Source: Verrucomicrobiota bacterium (GTDB lineage: Bacteria > Verrucomicrobiota > Verrucomicrobiia > Opitutales > Opitutaceae). From it: 64,000 nucleotides of DNA. Location of the stretch: contig JAPLTN010000052.1 of the NCBI GenBank assembly GCA_026398135.1, positions 1 to 64,000 on the forward strand, written 5' to 3'. This document shows positions 34,611 through 42,931 of the stretch, in pieces (the first letter of the stretch is position 1; each line of letters begins with the position of its first letter). The notes under the pieces were generated by a model. The model was not told where the DNA came from and searched no databases. It was given only the letters and a program-made list of their open reading frames with translations. The position numbers were made by a program, and so were the translations under genes.

Positions 34611-35159
34611 CTAGATGAGGCCGAGCTTCATTTTGCCCTCTTCGCTGATCATGGACTGGTTCCAGGTGGGCTCCCAGACGATGCGCACGTCGGCCATGCT
34701 GAGACCGGGCACGAGCAGCAGTTTGCCCTTGGCGTCCTCGGCGATGGCGGGGCCCATGCCGCAACCTGGGGCGGTGAGGGTCATGGCGACATCGGCCTTG
34801 TAGCCGGTGTCGGACTTGGTGACGTCGAGCGAGTAAACGAGGCCGAGGTCCACGATGTTTACCGGGATTTCGGGGTCGTAAACTTTGCGCAGCTGGTCCC
34901 AGAGCGCCTCGGGGTCGGGCGCGCCGTCGGCGAGGGTGGCGGCCTGGACGGCGTGGTCTGTGACCGTCTCGCCAATGGCGTCGGCGTCTTTGCCATCGAT
35001 GCGGTAGAGGCCGGCGTCGCCCTGTACGGTGTAGGTGCCGCCGAGGACCTGATGGATGAAGACCTTCGCGCCGGCGAAGAGCGTGTGTTTGTCGCCCGAA
35101 GGGATTTGGGTGACGACGATGTCGCGGGATAGGATGCGGTCTTTGGAGGCGGAGGACAT
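34611..35159 (-). CDS. sufT: Putative Fe-S cluster assembly protein SufT
   Basis: A 182-aa protein with an N-terminal SufT-specific region (HTLFAGAKVFIHQVLGGTYT) and a C-terminal MIP18/DUF59 domain (about residues 85-175). DUF59 motifs are VYDPEIPVNIVDLGLVY, MTLTAPGCGMGPAIAEDA with the conserved Cys, and VRIVWEPTWNQSMIS. DUF59 proteins help cluster maturation or delivery. Its place just downstream of sufD supports the SufT name. ATG 35159. Confidence 0.9.
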   Translation of the reverse strand: MSSASKDRILSRDIVVTQIPSGDKHTLFAGAKVFIHQVLGGTYTVQGDAGLYRIDGKDADAIGETVTDHAVQAATLADGAPDPEALWDQLRKVYDPEIPVNIVDLGLVYSLDVTKSDTGYKADVAMTLTAPGCGMGPAIAEDAKGKLLLVPGLSMADVRIVWEPTWNQSMISEEGKMKLGLI

Positions 35160-35173
35160 GGGCGGGAAGAAAA

Positions 35174-35253
35174 GTAGCGTGTAGCGAGTAGTGGGTAGCG
35201 AGCAGGTTCGGAGCAGGCGATTGGTGGGCCCGCTTACTCGCTACCCGCCACTG
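35174..35253. repeat. Heptamer (STRR-like) repeats and inverted copy, sufD-sufT gap
   Basis: Four tandem heptamers of the GTAGCGA type (GTAGCGT, GTAGCGA, GTAGTGG, GTAGCGA) occupy 35174-35201, and an inverted copy (ACTCGCTACCCGCCACT) lies at about 35235-35251. The two sides can form a long hairpin in the sufD-sufT transcript. Confidence 0.7.
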
Positions 35254-35259
35254 GATACT

Positions 35260-36582
35260 TCATTTCTTGAACTGGGCGGCGATCAAGCCGGTGAGGGCGG
35301 CGTGCAGGTCCTCGTTTTCGAGTTTGTTGAGCACTTCCTCGAAGAAGGCGGAGACGAGCAGGCGGCGGGCCTCGGTGGGGTTGATGCCGCGGGCTTTAAG
35401 GTAGAATTCCTGTTCGCCGTCGATGCGGGCGCTGGTGCTGCCGTGGGAGCATTTGACGTCGTTGGCCTGGATTTCGAGACCGGGCAGGCTGTGGGCCTCG
35501 GCGGTGTCGCTGAGCATCAGGTTGCGGTTCTTCTGGTAGGCGTCGGTTTTCTGCGCGTCGGGTTCGACGATGATGAGTCCGGAGAAGATGGTCTTCGCGG
35601 TGTCGAGCAGGGCGTTTTTGTAGGGCAGGTTCGACGTGGTGCGGGGCGAGACGTGGGTCTGCAACGGGCGTTGGTCGAACTCGCTGTCGCCGTCCGCGCC
35701 GGGGCCGAGCAGGCGGGAGTGCGACTCGTGGCGTGCCTGGCGGCCGCCGAGGTGGAGGTTGAGCGAGAGCACGCGGGCATCGCGCTCGGCGGCGATGCTG
35801 TTGACCTGGATGGCGAGGGTCTCGCGGCTCCAGCGCTGGGCGCCGACGTAGGTGAGCTGGGCGCCCTCGGCGGCGTGGAGATCGTTCACGCCGGAGACGA
35901 ACTGGCGTTCGGTGGGGGCGGCATTCGCAAGCGAACGCCCTGCGTCGGAAGACGAACCTCCGGAGACGAAGAACTCGACCAGGGTGGCCTTGGCGCGGGG
36001 GCCGAGGACGACAATCGTGTGGGGGAAAACCGATACGTTGTGGCCGGTCAGGGTGTGCTGGATGACGAAGGGCAGGGCGACCTCGACATCGGCGGGCACG
36101 TAGAGGAAGCCGCCGGCCACGGTGAGGGCGGTGTTGAGGGCGACGAATTTTTCCGAGCCGAGGTTGGCCGGGTGCTTCTGGAAGTAGGTGCGAACGAGAT
36201 CGCCGTGCTGGCGGAGGGCTTCGTCGAGCGGGGCGAAGATGACGCCCTTGGCGGCGAGGTCGGCGGAGACGTGGCTGCGAGCCACGACCTGGCGGTTGGA
36301 GAAGACGATCTCGGCGGCTTCGGGGAAGGACGAGACGTTGGGGATTTGCCGGGAGTGGTCCTCGGGCACGGTGAAGCCGGAGAGGTCGAGGCCCTTGAGG
36401 TCGGAGAAACGCCAGTTTTCGTCCGTGCGGGAAGGCAGGGGAAGGGCGTTGAACTGGTTCCAGGCGGCTTTTTTCGCTTCCAGCCACCAGGCGGGCAGGT
36501 AGGCGCGATGGGAAAGGTGCTGGGCGAACCGGGTGGAGGTGAAGCCTTCTACGGGCGAGGAGGAAAGGGCGGGAGCGGACAT
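35260..36582 (-). CDS. sufD: Fe-S cluster assembly protein SufD
   Basis: A 440-aa SufD homologue, part of the SufBC2D scaffold that builds Fe-S clusters. Typical features are the N-terminal LPSRTDENWRFSDL, the central beta-helix and the C-terminal KCSHGSTSARIDGEQEFYLKARGI block, written here as SHGSTSARIDGE plus EARRLLVSAFFEEV. Start is ATG 36582. Near the middle the segment AGRSLANAA is encoded by a 24-nt repeat (35918-35941) read in frame, so an eight-residue insertion of repeat origin is likely. Confidence 0.93.
   Translation of the reverse strand: MSAPALSSSPVEGFTSTRFAQHLSHRAYLPAWWLEAKKAAWNQFNALPLPSRTDENWRFSDLKGLDLSGFTVPEDHSRQIPNVSSFPEAAEIVFSNRQVVARSHVSADLAAKGVIFAPLDEALRQHGDLVRTYFQKHPANLGSEKFVALNTALTVAGGFLYVPADVEVALPFVIQHTLTGHNVSVFPHTIVVLGPRAKATLVEFFVSGGSSSDAGRSLANAAPTERQFVSGVNDLHAAEGAQLTYVGAQRWSRETLAIQVNSIAAERDARVLSLNLHLGGRQARHESHSRLLGPGADGDSEFDQRPLQTHVSPRTTSNLPYKNALLDTAKTIFSGLIIVEPDAQKTDAYQKNRNLMLSDTAEAHSLPGLEIQANDVKCSHGSTSARIDGEQEFYLKARGINPTEARRLLVSAFFEEVLNKLENEDLHAALTGLIAAQFKK
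35918..35941. repeat. REP-like palindrome inside sufD
   Basis: These 24 nt (core CATTCGCAAGCGAACGCC) match 55227-55250 with one mismatch. The core is an imperfect palindrome (arms GGCGTTCGC and GCGAATGCC on the minus strand). It is read in frame within sufD. Confidence 0.75.
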
Positions 36583-36591
36583 GGGCTGAAG

Positions 36592-36625
36592 GTAGCGAGG
36601 AGTGAGTAGCGAGGAGCGAGTAGCC
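36592..36625. repeat. Heptamer (STRR-like) repeats, sufB-sufD gap
   Basis: Two tandem 14-mers GTAGCGAGGAGTGA and GTAGCGAGGAGCGA (36592-36605, 36606-36619), then a partial GTAGCC. It is the same heptamer family as in the sufD-sufT and fur-sufC gaps. Confidence 0.75.
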
Positions 36626-36633
36626 GGGCGGTA

Positions 36634-38100
36634 TCAGCCGACCGACCCTTCCATTTCGAGGTCGATGAGGCGTTTGAGCTCGACGCTGTATTCCATGGGG
36701 AATTGGCGGACGAGGTCATTGACGAAGCCGTTGACCGCGAGGCTCATGGCCTGGGCCTCGGTGAGCCCGCGCTGCTGCATGTAGAAGATCATGTCTTCGG
36801 AAACCTTCGATACGGAGGCCTCGTGCTGGACGGCGTGGGTATCGCCGCGCACGACGATGGCGGGGTAGGTGTCGGTGCGGCTGTTGGTGTTGATCAGCAG
36901 GGCGTCGCACTCGGTGTTGTTTTTGCAGCCCTTGAGGTGCTTGGGGATGTGCACGACGCCGCGGTAGGTGGAGCGGCCCTGGCCGACGCTGATGGATTTG
37001 GCGACGATGACGGAAGTGGTGTCGTCGGCGGCGTGGATCATCTTGGCGCCGGTGTCCTGGTGCTGGCCGTCGTTGGCGAGGGCGATGGAGATGACTTCGC
37101 CGCGGGCGCGTTTGCCCTTCAGGATCACGCCGGGGTATTTCATGGTGAGGCGGCTGCCGATGTTGCAGTCGATCCACTTGACCTCGGCGTCTTCCATCGC
37201 GATGGCGCGTTTGGTGACGAGGTTGAAGACGTTGGGCGCCCAGTTCTGGACGGTGATGTATTGGATCTTCGCGCCCTTGAGCGCGACCAGCTCGACCACG
37301 GCGGAGTGGAGGGTGGAGGTGGAGAACTTGGGGGCGGTGCAGCCCTCCATGTAGGTGACCTCGGCGCCTTCGTCGGCGATGATGAGGGTGCGCTCGAACT
37401 GGCCGAAGTTTTCCGCGTTGATTCGGAAGTAGGCCTGGAGCGGCATGGCGACCTTCACGCCCGGCGGGACGTAGATGAAGGAGCCCCCGGAGAAGACGGC
37501 GGAGTTGAGGGCGGAGAATTTGTTGTCGCCGGTGGGGATGACCTTGCCGAACCACTTGCGGAAAATCTCCGGGTGCTCGCGCAGGGCCTCGGTGGAGTTG
37601 CAGAAGATGACGCCCTGTTTGGCGACGATGTCTTTGACGTTGGAGTAGGCGGCTTCGCTGTCGAACTGGGCTTCGACGCCGGCGAGGAACTTGCGTTCCT
37701 GCTCGGGGATGCCGAGGCGCTCGAAGGTGCGCTTGATGTCGTCGGGCACCTCGTCCCAGGTGCGCTTGGGTTTCTGGCCCTGTGAGAGGTAGTAACGGAT
37801 TTTGTTAAAATCGATGTTCTCCAGATCCTTGGTCGCCCAATGGGTGGGCATGGGTTTATCGAGAAAGGTCTGGTAGGCCTTGAGGCGGAAATCGAGAATC
37901 CAGGAGGCCTCCTTTTTGACGTCGCTGATGTAGCGGATGACGCCCTCGTTGAGGCCGGAACCGGCGTCGAAGGCGTATTTCACATCGTAGGTGAAATCGC
38001 CGACGGACTGGTCGATGCCGACGGTGGGGTTTTCCACGGCGGTGGCGGTGTCGGCCGCTTCGGTTTCGGGCGCGGCGAGGAGGTCGGAAGGAGGCTGCAT
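36634..38100 (-). CDS. sufB: Fe-S cluster assembly protein SufB
   Basis: The 488-aa core scaffold subunit of the SufBCD complex. Characteristic segments are [40 protein letters not shown] as [19 protein letters not shown], the EGCTAPKF block with its cysteine, and the C-terminal [20 protein letters not shown]. SufB accepts sulfur from SufS/SufU or SufE (no such gene is in the window) and binds the nascent cluster. Start is ATG 38100; gap to sufC is 71 bp. Confidence 0.96.
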   Translation of the reverse strand: MQPPSDLLAAPETEAADTATAVENPTVGIDQSVGDFTYDVKYAFDAGSGLNEGVIRYISDVKKEASWILDFRLKAYQTFLDKPMPTHWATKDLENIDFNKIRYYLSQGQKPKRTWDEVPDDIKRTFERLGIPEQERKFLAGVEAQFDSEAAYSNVKDIVAKQGVIFCNSTEALREHPEIFRKWFGKVIPTGDNKFSALNSAVFSGGSFIYVPPGVKVAMPLQAYFRINAENFGQFERTLIIADEGAEVTYMEGCTAPKFSTSTLHSAVVELVALKGAKIQYITVQNWAPNVFNLVTKRAIAMEDAEVKWIDCNIGSRLTMKYPGVILKGKRARGEVISIALANDGQHQDTGAKMIHAADDTTSVIVAKSISVGQGRSTYRGVVHIPKHLKGCKNNTECDALLINTNSRTDTYPAIVVRGDTHAVQHEASVSKVSEDMIFYMQQRGLTEAQAMSLAVNGFVNDLVRQFPMEYSVELKRLIDLEMEGSVG

Positions 38101-38101
38101 G

Positions 38102-38146
38102 TTTGAAAATTTGAAATTTGGAAAAGCGGAAAAGCTGAAATTTGGG
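38102..38146. repeat. Period-7 A/T-rich repeats, sufC-sufB gap
   Basis: A run of loosely repeated heptamers of the TTTGAAA/TTGGAAA type fills the sufC-sufB gap, a second sequence family of period-7 repeats in this operon. Confidence 0.6.
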
Positions 38147-38171
38147 AGTGTCAGCCAGGGCCTGACGCGGG

Positions 38172-38957
38172 TTAGGCGTTCGCGACGGCGGCGGAGGAGG
38201 CGGCGAGTTCCTGTTTCACCCAGTCGTAGCCCTTGGCTTCGAGTTCGAGGGCGAGGGACTTGTCACCGGATTTTACGATGCGGCCGTCATACATGACGTG
38301 CACGAAGTCGGGCACGATGTAGTCGAGCAGGCGCTGATAGTGGGTGATGAGAAGGACGCCGAGCTTATCGCCGCGCATGAGGTTGACGCCTTCGGCGACG
38401 ATGCGGAGGGCGTCGATGTCGAGGCCGGAGTCGGTCTCGTCCATGAGCGAGAAAGTGGGTTCGAGCATGGCCATTTGCAGGATTTCGCAGCGTTTCTTTT
38501 CGCCGCCGGAGAAGCCCTCGTTGACCGAACGGGAGGTGAACTTCCGGTCGATCTTGAGCAGGTCCATCTTGGCGTAGAGACGCTTGTAGTAGGCGGTGGC
38601 GTCGAGCTCCTCGCCCTCGGCGAGGCGGGCCTGGACGGCGGCGCGGACGAAATTGGCGATGGAGACGCCGGGGATTTCGCTCGGGTATTGGAACGCGAGG
38701 AAGAGGCCGGCGCGGGCGCGTTCGTCGGGCTCCATTTCGAGGATGGATTTACCGTCCAGGATGACGTCGCCGGAGGTGATAACGTAGTCGGGATGGCCGG
38801 CGATGGCCTTGGAGAGGGTGGATTTGCCGGTGCCGTTGGGCCCCATGATGGCGTGCACCTCGCCGGTGCGGATCGTGAGGTTAAGGCCCTTGACGATGGG
38901 CTTGTCGGGAGTCGCGGCGAGAGCGACGAAGAGATCGCGGATTTCGAGGGAGGGCAT
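38172..38957 (-). CDS. sufC: Fe-S cluster assembly ATPase SufC
   Basis: A 261-aa ABC-type ATPase that dimerises on SufB/SufD. Motifs are Walker [10 protein letters not shown], the Q-loop [13 protein letters not shown], signature [16 protein letters not shown], Walker [13 protein letters not shown] and the switch ITHYQRLL. The ATG at 38957 gives the canonical start MPSLEIRDL; the frame is open further upstream but that part overlaps the fur gene. The gene lies second in the minus-strand operon. Confidence 0.96.
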   Translation of the reverse strand: MPSLEIRDLFVALAATPDKPIVKGLNLTIRTGEVHAIMGPNGTGKSTLSKAIAGHPDYVITSGDVILDGKSILEMEPDERARAGLFLAFQYPSEIPGVSIANFVRAAVQARLAEGEELDATAYYKRLYAKMDLLKIDRKFTSRSVNEGFSGGEKKRCEILQMAMLEPTFSLMDETDSGLDIDALRIVAEGVNLMRGDKLGVLLITHYQRLLDYIVPDFVHVMYDGRIVKSGDKSLALELEAKGYDWVKQELAASSAAVANA

Positions 38958-38970
38958 GGTTTGGAAAAGG

Positions 38971-39000
38971 AGTGAGTAGCGAGGAGTGAGTGGTGAGGAG
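38971..39000. repeat. Heptamer (STRR-like) repeats, fur-sufC gap
   Basis: Two 14-mers of the unit AGTGAGTAGCGAGG (38971-38984, 38985-38998, the second with changes), the same family as in the sufB-sufD gap. Confidence 0.7.
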
Positions 39001-39004
39001 AGGC

Positions 39005-39433
39005 TCAGGGGGTGGGGGATTGGCCGTGGAAGGTGATTTCGACGGTCTTGGCGGAGTAGCCGGGGGGCAGAACCGAGCGGATGCGCTCGATGACATCGGG
39101 CGGGAGGTCGAGATCGTAAGTCGCGCCGGTTTTTTCGTCGTGGAAGTGAGCGTGGGGCTGGAGGTTGGCGCAGTAGCGGGAGGGGCCGCGCTCGAAGTTC
39201 ACCTGGCGGACGAGGTCGCACTGCACGAGGGTTTCGAGGCAGTTGTAAACGGTGGCGAGGGAGATGGAGGGCATCTCGGGGCGAACGCGTCCGTAAACTT
39301 CATCGGCGGTGGGGTGATCGCGCTTGTCGAGCAAGGCGCGATAAACCACCTCGCGTTGCGGGGTATTGCGCAACCCGCTGCGCGTGAGGCGTTCAGCGAG
39401 GTTGGCGGGATGGTCTGTGGTATCGTTGCGCAT
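39005..39433 (-). CDS. Fur-family transcriptional regulator lacking CxxC zinc motifs
   Basis: A 142-aa Fur-family regulator. The winged-helix domain shows [15 protein letters not shown] and [30 protein letters not shown]. The regulatory-metal segment is [10 protein letters not shown]. It lacks the two CxxC structural zinc pairs usual in Fur and PerR, and its HxHFHDExTG segment looks more like Irr-type members. It heads the suf operon, and a canonical-looking Fur box lies 37 bp upstream, so autoregulation and iron control of suf are likely. Start is ATG 39433; sufC follows after 47 bp. Confidence 0.9.
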   Translation of the reverse strand: MRNDTTDHPANLAERLTRSGLRNTPQREVVYRALLDKRDHPTADEVYGRVRPEMPSISLATVYNCLETLVQCDLVRQVNFERGPSRYCANLQPHAHFHDEKTGATYDLDLPPDVIERIRSVLPPGYSAKTVEITFHGQSPTP

Positions 39434-39470
39434 GGCGGAAGGCCGGTATCGGGAGGGATTATGGCGCAGA

Positions 39471-39485
39471 GAATGAGAATCATTC
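39471..39485. promoter_or_regulatory. Fur box
   Basis: GAATGAGAATCATTC is a perfect inverted repeat (6-bp arms GAATGA/TCATTC) matching the core of the Fur consensus GATAATGATAATCATTATC. It overlaps a second inverted pair, ATTCCAAT at 39482-39489 and ATTGGAAT at 39502-39509. It lies between fur and the divergent HDOD gene and could control both. Confidence 0.75.
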
Positions 39486-39638
39486 CAATCTGCAAGTGCG
39501 AATTGGAATTATTATTGATAAGAGTTGGTGAGTGATTCGGAAGCGACGTTTTACCCGGCATTACACGGTCGTGGATTCGGTTAAGAAATTTGGTTTTCGC
39601 GTTTAAGTGTTTCTCGACTGTGTCGAATTACTTCCGCG

Positions 39639-40487
39639 ATGAGCCTTACTTCCACTCTTGATCGCGAGGCGATCATCGCCTCCTCCGCTTCTCTTCCCGC
39701 CGCGCCGCAAATCATGGCGCGTTTGTATAAGCTGCTTTTGGATTTTAACGCCGGCCTGCGTTCCATCGCAGATCTCCTGAAGCGTGATCCTGCCCTGACC
39801 GCGCGCGTCATTCGTATCGCCAATAGTCCGGCCTATGGTGCCGGGGGCGTTGGCACGATTGAAGACGCGTTGCAACGCGTGGGATTTAGCGAGGTTTACC
39901 GCCTCGTGGGGTCCGCCTCGAACTCAAGCATCGGCGAAAAGGGCCTGAGTTGTTACGGCTTTTCGGCCGACGACTACCGGCGTCACAATTTATTCAGCGC
40001 GCTGGTCGCGGAGCAGCTGGCGATCATCACCAAGATGGATGCCCGCGCGGCGTACACCGCCGGTTTGCTGCGCGGTATCGGTCAACTGCTCCTGGATGGG
40101 GTGGGGCGCACCAGTCTGTCGCCCTCGGAAGGCTTCGTGCAGTGCGGGGCCGGTCGGGCGGTGGAGTGGGAGCGACGTTTCTTCGGCGTGACGCATTACG
40201 AGGTCGCAGGAATTTTGCTGGCCGAGTGGGGCTTCCCCGAGGAAATCGTTGATGCGGTGCGTCATGCGCATAGCGAAGCGGGGGAGATTTCCCGGCTTAG
40301 CAAGCTGATCGACATTACTGACAACATCGTGCGCATCGCCGGTTTCGGACTGACGGCGGACGAGGCTGAGTGGGGGGTGCCGCAGGAGAAATTAGAGGCG
40401 CTCGGTATCAAGCACGACGATGTGGAGCGGGTACAAACCGAGGCGATGTCCAAGCTTGAGGCTTTGGAAAGCGCCCAGAAGAGCTGA
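39639..40487 (+). CDS. HDOD-domain protein (HD dyad lost)
   Basis: A 282-aa single-domain HDOD protein. Motifs are SLPAAPQIMARLYKLLLDF at the N-terminus, DPALTARVIRIANSPAYG and ALQRVGFSEVYRLV. Where the paralogue at 33722 has an intact His-Asp pair, this protein reads AGLLRGIGQLLLDG, so the HD dyad is lost. ATG 39639. It is divergent from fur across 205 bp that hold the Fur box, so it may share iron control. The two HDOD genes flank the fur-suf operon on opposite strands. Confidence 0.88.
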   Translation: MSLTSTLDREAIIASSASLPAAPQIMARLYKLLLDFNAGLRSIADLLKRDPALTARVIRIANSPAYGAGGVGTIEDALQRVGFSEVYRLVGSASNSSIGEKGLSCYGFSADDYRRHNLFSALVAEQLAIITKMDARAAYTAGLLRGIGQLLLDGVGRTSLSPSEGFVQCGAGRAVEWERRFFGVTHYEVAGILLAEWGFPEEIVDAVRHAHSEAGEISRLSKLIDITDNIVRIAGFGLTADEAEWGVPQEKLEALGIKHDDVERVQTEAMSKLEALESAQKS

Positions 40488-40524
40488 TACCAGTCCGCGC
40501 TCAAATTTAGCCTATTTCGGAAAT

Positions 40525-40587
40525 TTGGCCGGGGACGGCCAACGCTACACAAAGAAGGCTGCTGTAGAGTTGGCCGTCCTCGGCCAA
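40525..40587. repeat. REP-like inverted repeat (TTGGCC family)
   Basis: Left arm 40525-40549 and right arm 40563-40587 are complementary at 23 of 25 positions, with a 13-bp loop. The right-arm sequence recurs at 50240-50264 (23/25). It lies downstream of an HDOD gene and could act as an mRNA 3' hairpin. Confidence 0.75.
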
Positions 40588-40681
40588 TTAAGCTAAATCT
40601 CAAGGCGAATGGGAGCGTGTTCCCGAAGTAGGATTTGTTGCCAGATATGGCGGCGCAGTTGCGCCATGGCGATTCGTCGCC

Positions 40682-41380
40682 ATGGCTTTGTTGTCTATGA
40701 AAATCGTTTTGACCGGATGTACCCAGGGCCTCGGACGCGCACTGCTGGATGAGTTTGTCGCCTTGGGGCACACGGTGATCGGGTGCGGGCGGAGTCCGGA
40801 GGCGATTCTGGATCTGCGTTTCGGCGTTTCTGCTCCCAGCACCTTCGATGTGCTCGATGTGGCGGAGCCGATGAAGGTGGCGCTTTGGGCCGAGCGCATG
40901 CTCACCGTGCACGGCGCGCCGGATTTGGTGATCAATAACGCGGGTCTGCTCACCGCGCCCGCGCCGCTTTGGAAGCAGGACGCAGCGGCGGTGGCGAAGT
41001 TGTTTCAGGTCAATTTAACCGGCGTGGTGCATGTGGTGCAGGGCTTCGTGCCGGCGATGATCGCGCGGGGCAGCGGCGTGGTGGTGAATCTTTCCTCGGG
41101 CTGGGGTCGCTCGGTCTCGGGTGATTTCGCGCCCTACTGCGCGAGCAAGTGGGGCGTGGAAGGCCTGACCAAGGCGCTGGCGGAGGAGTTGCCCGCGCCC
41201 CTCGCCGCTGTGCCTTTGAGCCCGGGCGTGATCGATACGGCGATGCTGCGGCTGTGTTACCAGGATGGAGCGGACGCGTACCCCAAGCCGGCGGCGTGGG
41301 CGAAGGTGGCCGCGCCGTTTATGCTGCAACTCGGGCGGAAGGACAACGGGCACAGTTTGACCGTGCCGGATCTGGGCTGA
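40682..41380 (+). CDS. SDR-family oxidoreductase
   Basis: A 232-aa short-chain dehydrogenase/reductase. The nucleotide-binding motif is TGCTQGLG, followed by the NNAG strand (VINNAG), the catalytic Ser in NLSSGWGRS and the YxxxK pair in YCASKWGVEGL. The substrate cannot be inferred. ATG 40682 and ATG 40697 are both possible; the latter begins directly at the Rossmann strand. It is a single gene between HDOD and xylA, convergent with xylA. Confidence 0.85.
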   Translation: MALLSMKIVLTGCTQGLGRALLDEFVALGHTVIGCGRSPEAILDLRFGVSAPSTFDVLDVAEPMKVALWAERMLTVHGAPDLVINNAGLLTAPAPLWKQDAAAVAKLFQVNLTGVVHVVQGFVPAMIARGSGVVVNLSSGWGRSVSGDFAPYCASKWGVEGLTKALAEELPAPLAAVPLSPGVIDTAMLRLCYQDGADAYPKPAAWAKVAAPFMLQLGRKDNGHSLTVPDLG

Positions 41381-41426
41381 GCCGGAGCAAAGTGCTACGG
41401 TCGCTAAACACGGGCGGTGAATAAAA

Positions 41427-41458
41427 AAAAGCCGGCCCGTGTGAAGCGTACCGGCTTT
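41427..41458 (-). terminator. Rho-independent terminator of xylA
   Basis: On the minus strand AAAGCCGG (41451-41458) pairs with CCGGCTTT (41428-41435) around a 15-nt loop, then a run of eight T residues (41423-41430). It closes the lacI-xylA transcript. Confidence 0.8.
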
Positions 41459-41497
41459 CGATTAATCAGAGTATTTTAAATAAAGTCATAGCCGAAT

Positions 41498-41531
41498 ATG
41501 CAGGGCGGGGTGCGGCGACCCCGCCCTGCAT
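41498..41531. promoter_or_regulatory. Perfect 14-bp hairpin just after the xylA stop
   Basis: ATGCAGGGCGGGGT (41498-41511) and its exact complement (41518-41531) enclose a 6-nt loop. There is no U-tract, so it is more likely an mRNA 3'-stability hairpin than a terminator; the real terminator lies 40 bp further on. Confidence 0.65.
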
Positions 41532-41549
41532 GGGCCTTAGTCGGGTTGC

Positions 41550-42902
41550 TTAGACTTGGCGGAAGAGTTCGGCGTTGAGCAGGTTTTCGAGTTTTTCCTG
41601 CTGGCCGCTCTTAATCGTGGGCTCGCCGAGCTTGGTGAGCACGAGTTTCTCGAGGCTTTCGAAGTCGGCTTTGCCGGTCTCGATGTCCTTGCCGAAGCCG
41701 CTGTCGTAGGAGCTGTAACGCTCGGCGACATGTTTGGCGAACTTGCCTTCGGTGTTGATGCGGTGGGCGAGCTTGAGGGCCTGGGCGTAGGCATCCATGC
41801 CGCCGATGTGGGCGTGGAAGAGGTCGGCCAGATCGGTGGAGGGGCGGCGGAGCTTGGCGTCGAAGTTAAAGCCGCCGGAGCCGAGGCCGCCGAATTTGAG
41901 GATGCTCATCATGGCGAGGGTGAGTTCCTTCACGTCGGTGTTGAACTGGTCGGTATCCCAGCCGAGGAGGAGGTCGCCGGAGTTGGCGTCGATGGAGCCG
42001 AGCATGCCGGCGGAGCCCGCGACCTCGATCTCGTGTTGGAAGGTGTGGCCGGCGAGGGTGGCGTGGTTGGTCTCGATGTTGAACTTGAAGTGCTTGTCGA
42101 GTTTGTAGGTCTTGAGGAAGCCGATGCAGGTGGCGCAGTCGAAATCGTATTGATGCTTGGTGGGCTCCTTGGGCTTGGGCTCGATGAGGAACTGGCCCTT
42201 GAAGCCGATCTTCCTGGCGTAATCCACCGCCATGCCGAGGAGGCGGGCGAGGTGGTCCTGTTCGCGTTTAAGGTTGGTGTTGAGCAGGGTTTCGTAGCCT
42301 TCGCGGCCGCCCCAGAAGACGTAGTTTTCGCCGCCGAGTTCCTGGGTGACGTCGATGGCCTTCTTCACCTGCGCGGCGGCGTAGGCGAAGACGTGGGCGT
42401 CGGGGTTGGTGGACGCGCCGCACATGAAGCGGGGGTTGCTGAAGAGGTTCGCGGTGCCCCAAAGGAGCTTCACGCCGGTGGCTTTTTGGAGGGCCTTGGC
42501 GTGGGCGATGAGGGCGTCGAGGTTCTTGTTGGACTCGGCGAGGGTGGCACCTTCGGGGGCGATGTCGCGATCATGGAAACACCAGAAGGGGGCGCCGATT
42601 TTTTGGTAAAACTCGAAGGCGGCGTCCATGCGGACCTTGGCGACGGAGACCTGGTCCTTGGAGGAGGATTCCCACGTGCGCACGATGGTGCCGGGGCCGA
42701 AGGGGTCGGCGCCGGTGCCGCGGAAGGAGTGCCAGTAGGCGATGCCGAAGCGGAGGTGCTCGGCCATGGTCTTGCCGCCGACTTTTTCGCTGGCGTTGTA
42801 GTGCTTGAAGGCGAGGGCGTTGTCGCTCCGGGGGCCTTCGTAGGCGATTTTGGAGAAGCCGGCGAAATGTTCGGCGGACTTGGCTTTGGTGGCTTTGGCC
42901 AT
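41550..42902 (-). CDS. xylA: Xylose isomerase (class II)
   Basis: Interconverts D-xylose and D-xylulose (and glucose/fructose) using two divalent metals. The 450-aa protein is the longer class II type (class I enzymes are ~390 aa). Motifs include [27 protein letters not shown] with the catalytic His/Asp, [33 protein letters not shown] and [18 protein letters not shown] 42902. No xylulokinase follows in the window. It is the downstream gene of a lacI-xylA pair, 29 bp apart, so the regulator is probably local. Confidence 0.96.
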   Translation of the reverse strand: MAKATKAKSAEHFAGFSKIAYEGPRSDNALAFKHYNASEKVGGKTMAEHLRFGIAYWHSFRGTGADPFGPGTIVRTWESSSKDQVSVAKVRMDAAFEFYQKIGAPFWCFHDRDIAPEGATLAESNKNLDALIAHAKALQKATGVKLLWGTANLFSNPRFMCGASTNPDAHVFAYAAAQVKKAIDVTQELGGENYVFWGGREGYETLLNTNLKREQDHLARLLGMAVDYARKIGFKGQFLIEPKPKEPTKHQYDFDCATCIGFLKTYKLDKHFKFNIETNHATLAGHTFQHEIEVAGSAGMLGSIDANSGDLLLGWDTDQFNTDVKELTLAMMSILKFGGLGSGGFNFDAKLRRPSTDLADLFHAHIGGMDAYAQALKLAHRINTEGKFAKHVAERYSSYDSGFGKDIETGKADFESLEKLVLTKLGEPTIKSGQQEKLENLLNAELFRQV

Positions 42903-42931
42903 GGTGATCGGGGGTTTGGGCTGAGTTTACG

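Noticed and set aside
36703-37785. Long plus-strand open frame opposite sufB
   Set aside because: Gly/Val/Asp-rich translation typical of an antisense shadow of a GC-rich gene; SufB on the other strand is certain.
35174-39000. Heptamer tracts as a CRISPR array or coding repeats
   Set aside because: Units are 7 bp without spacers and lie strictly between genes.
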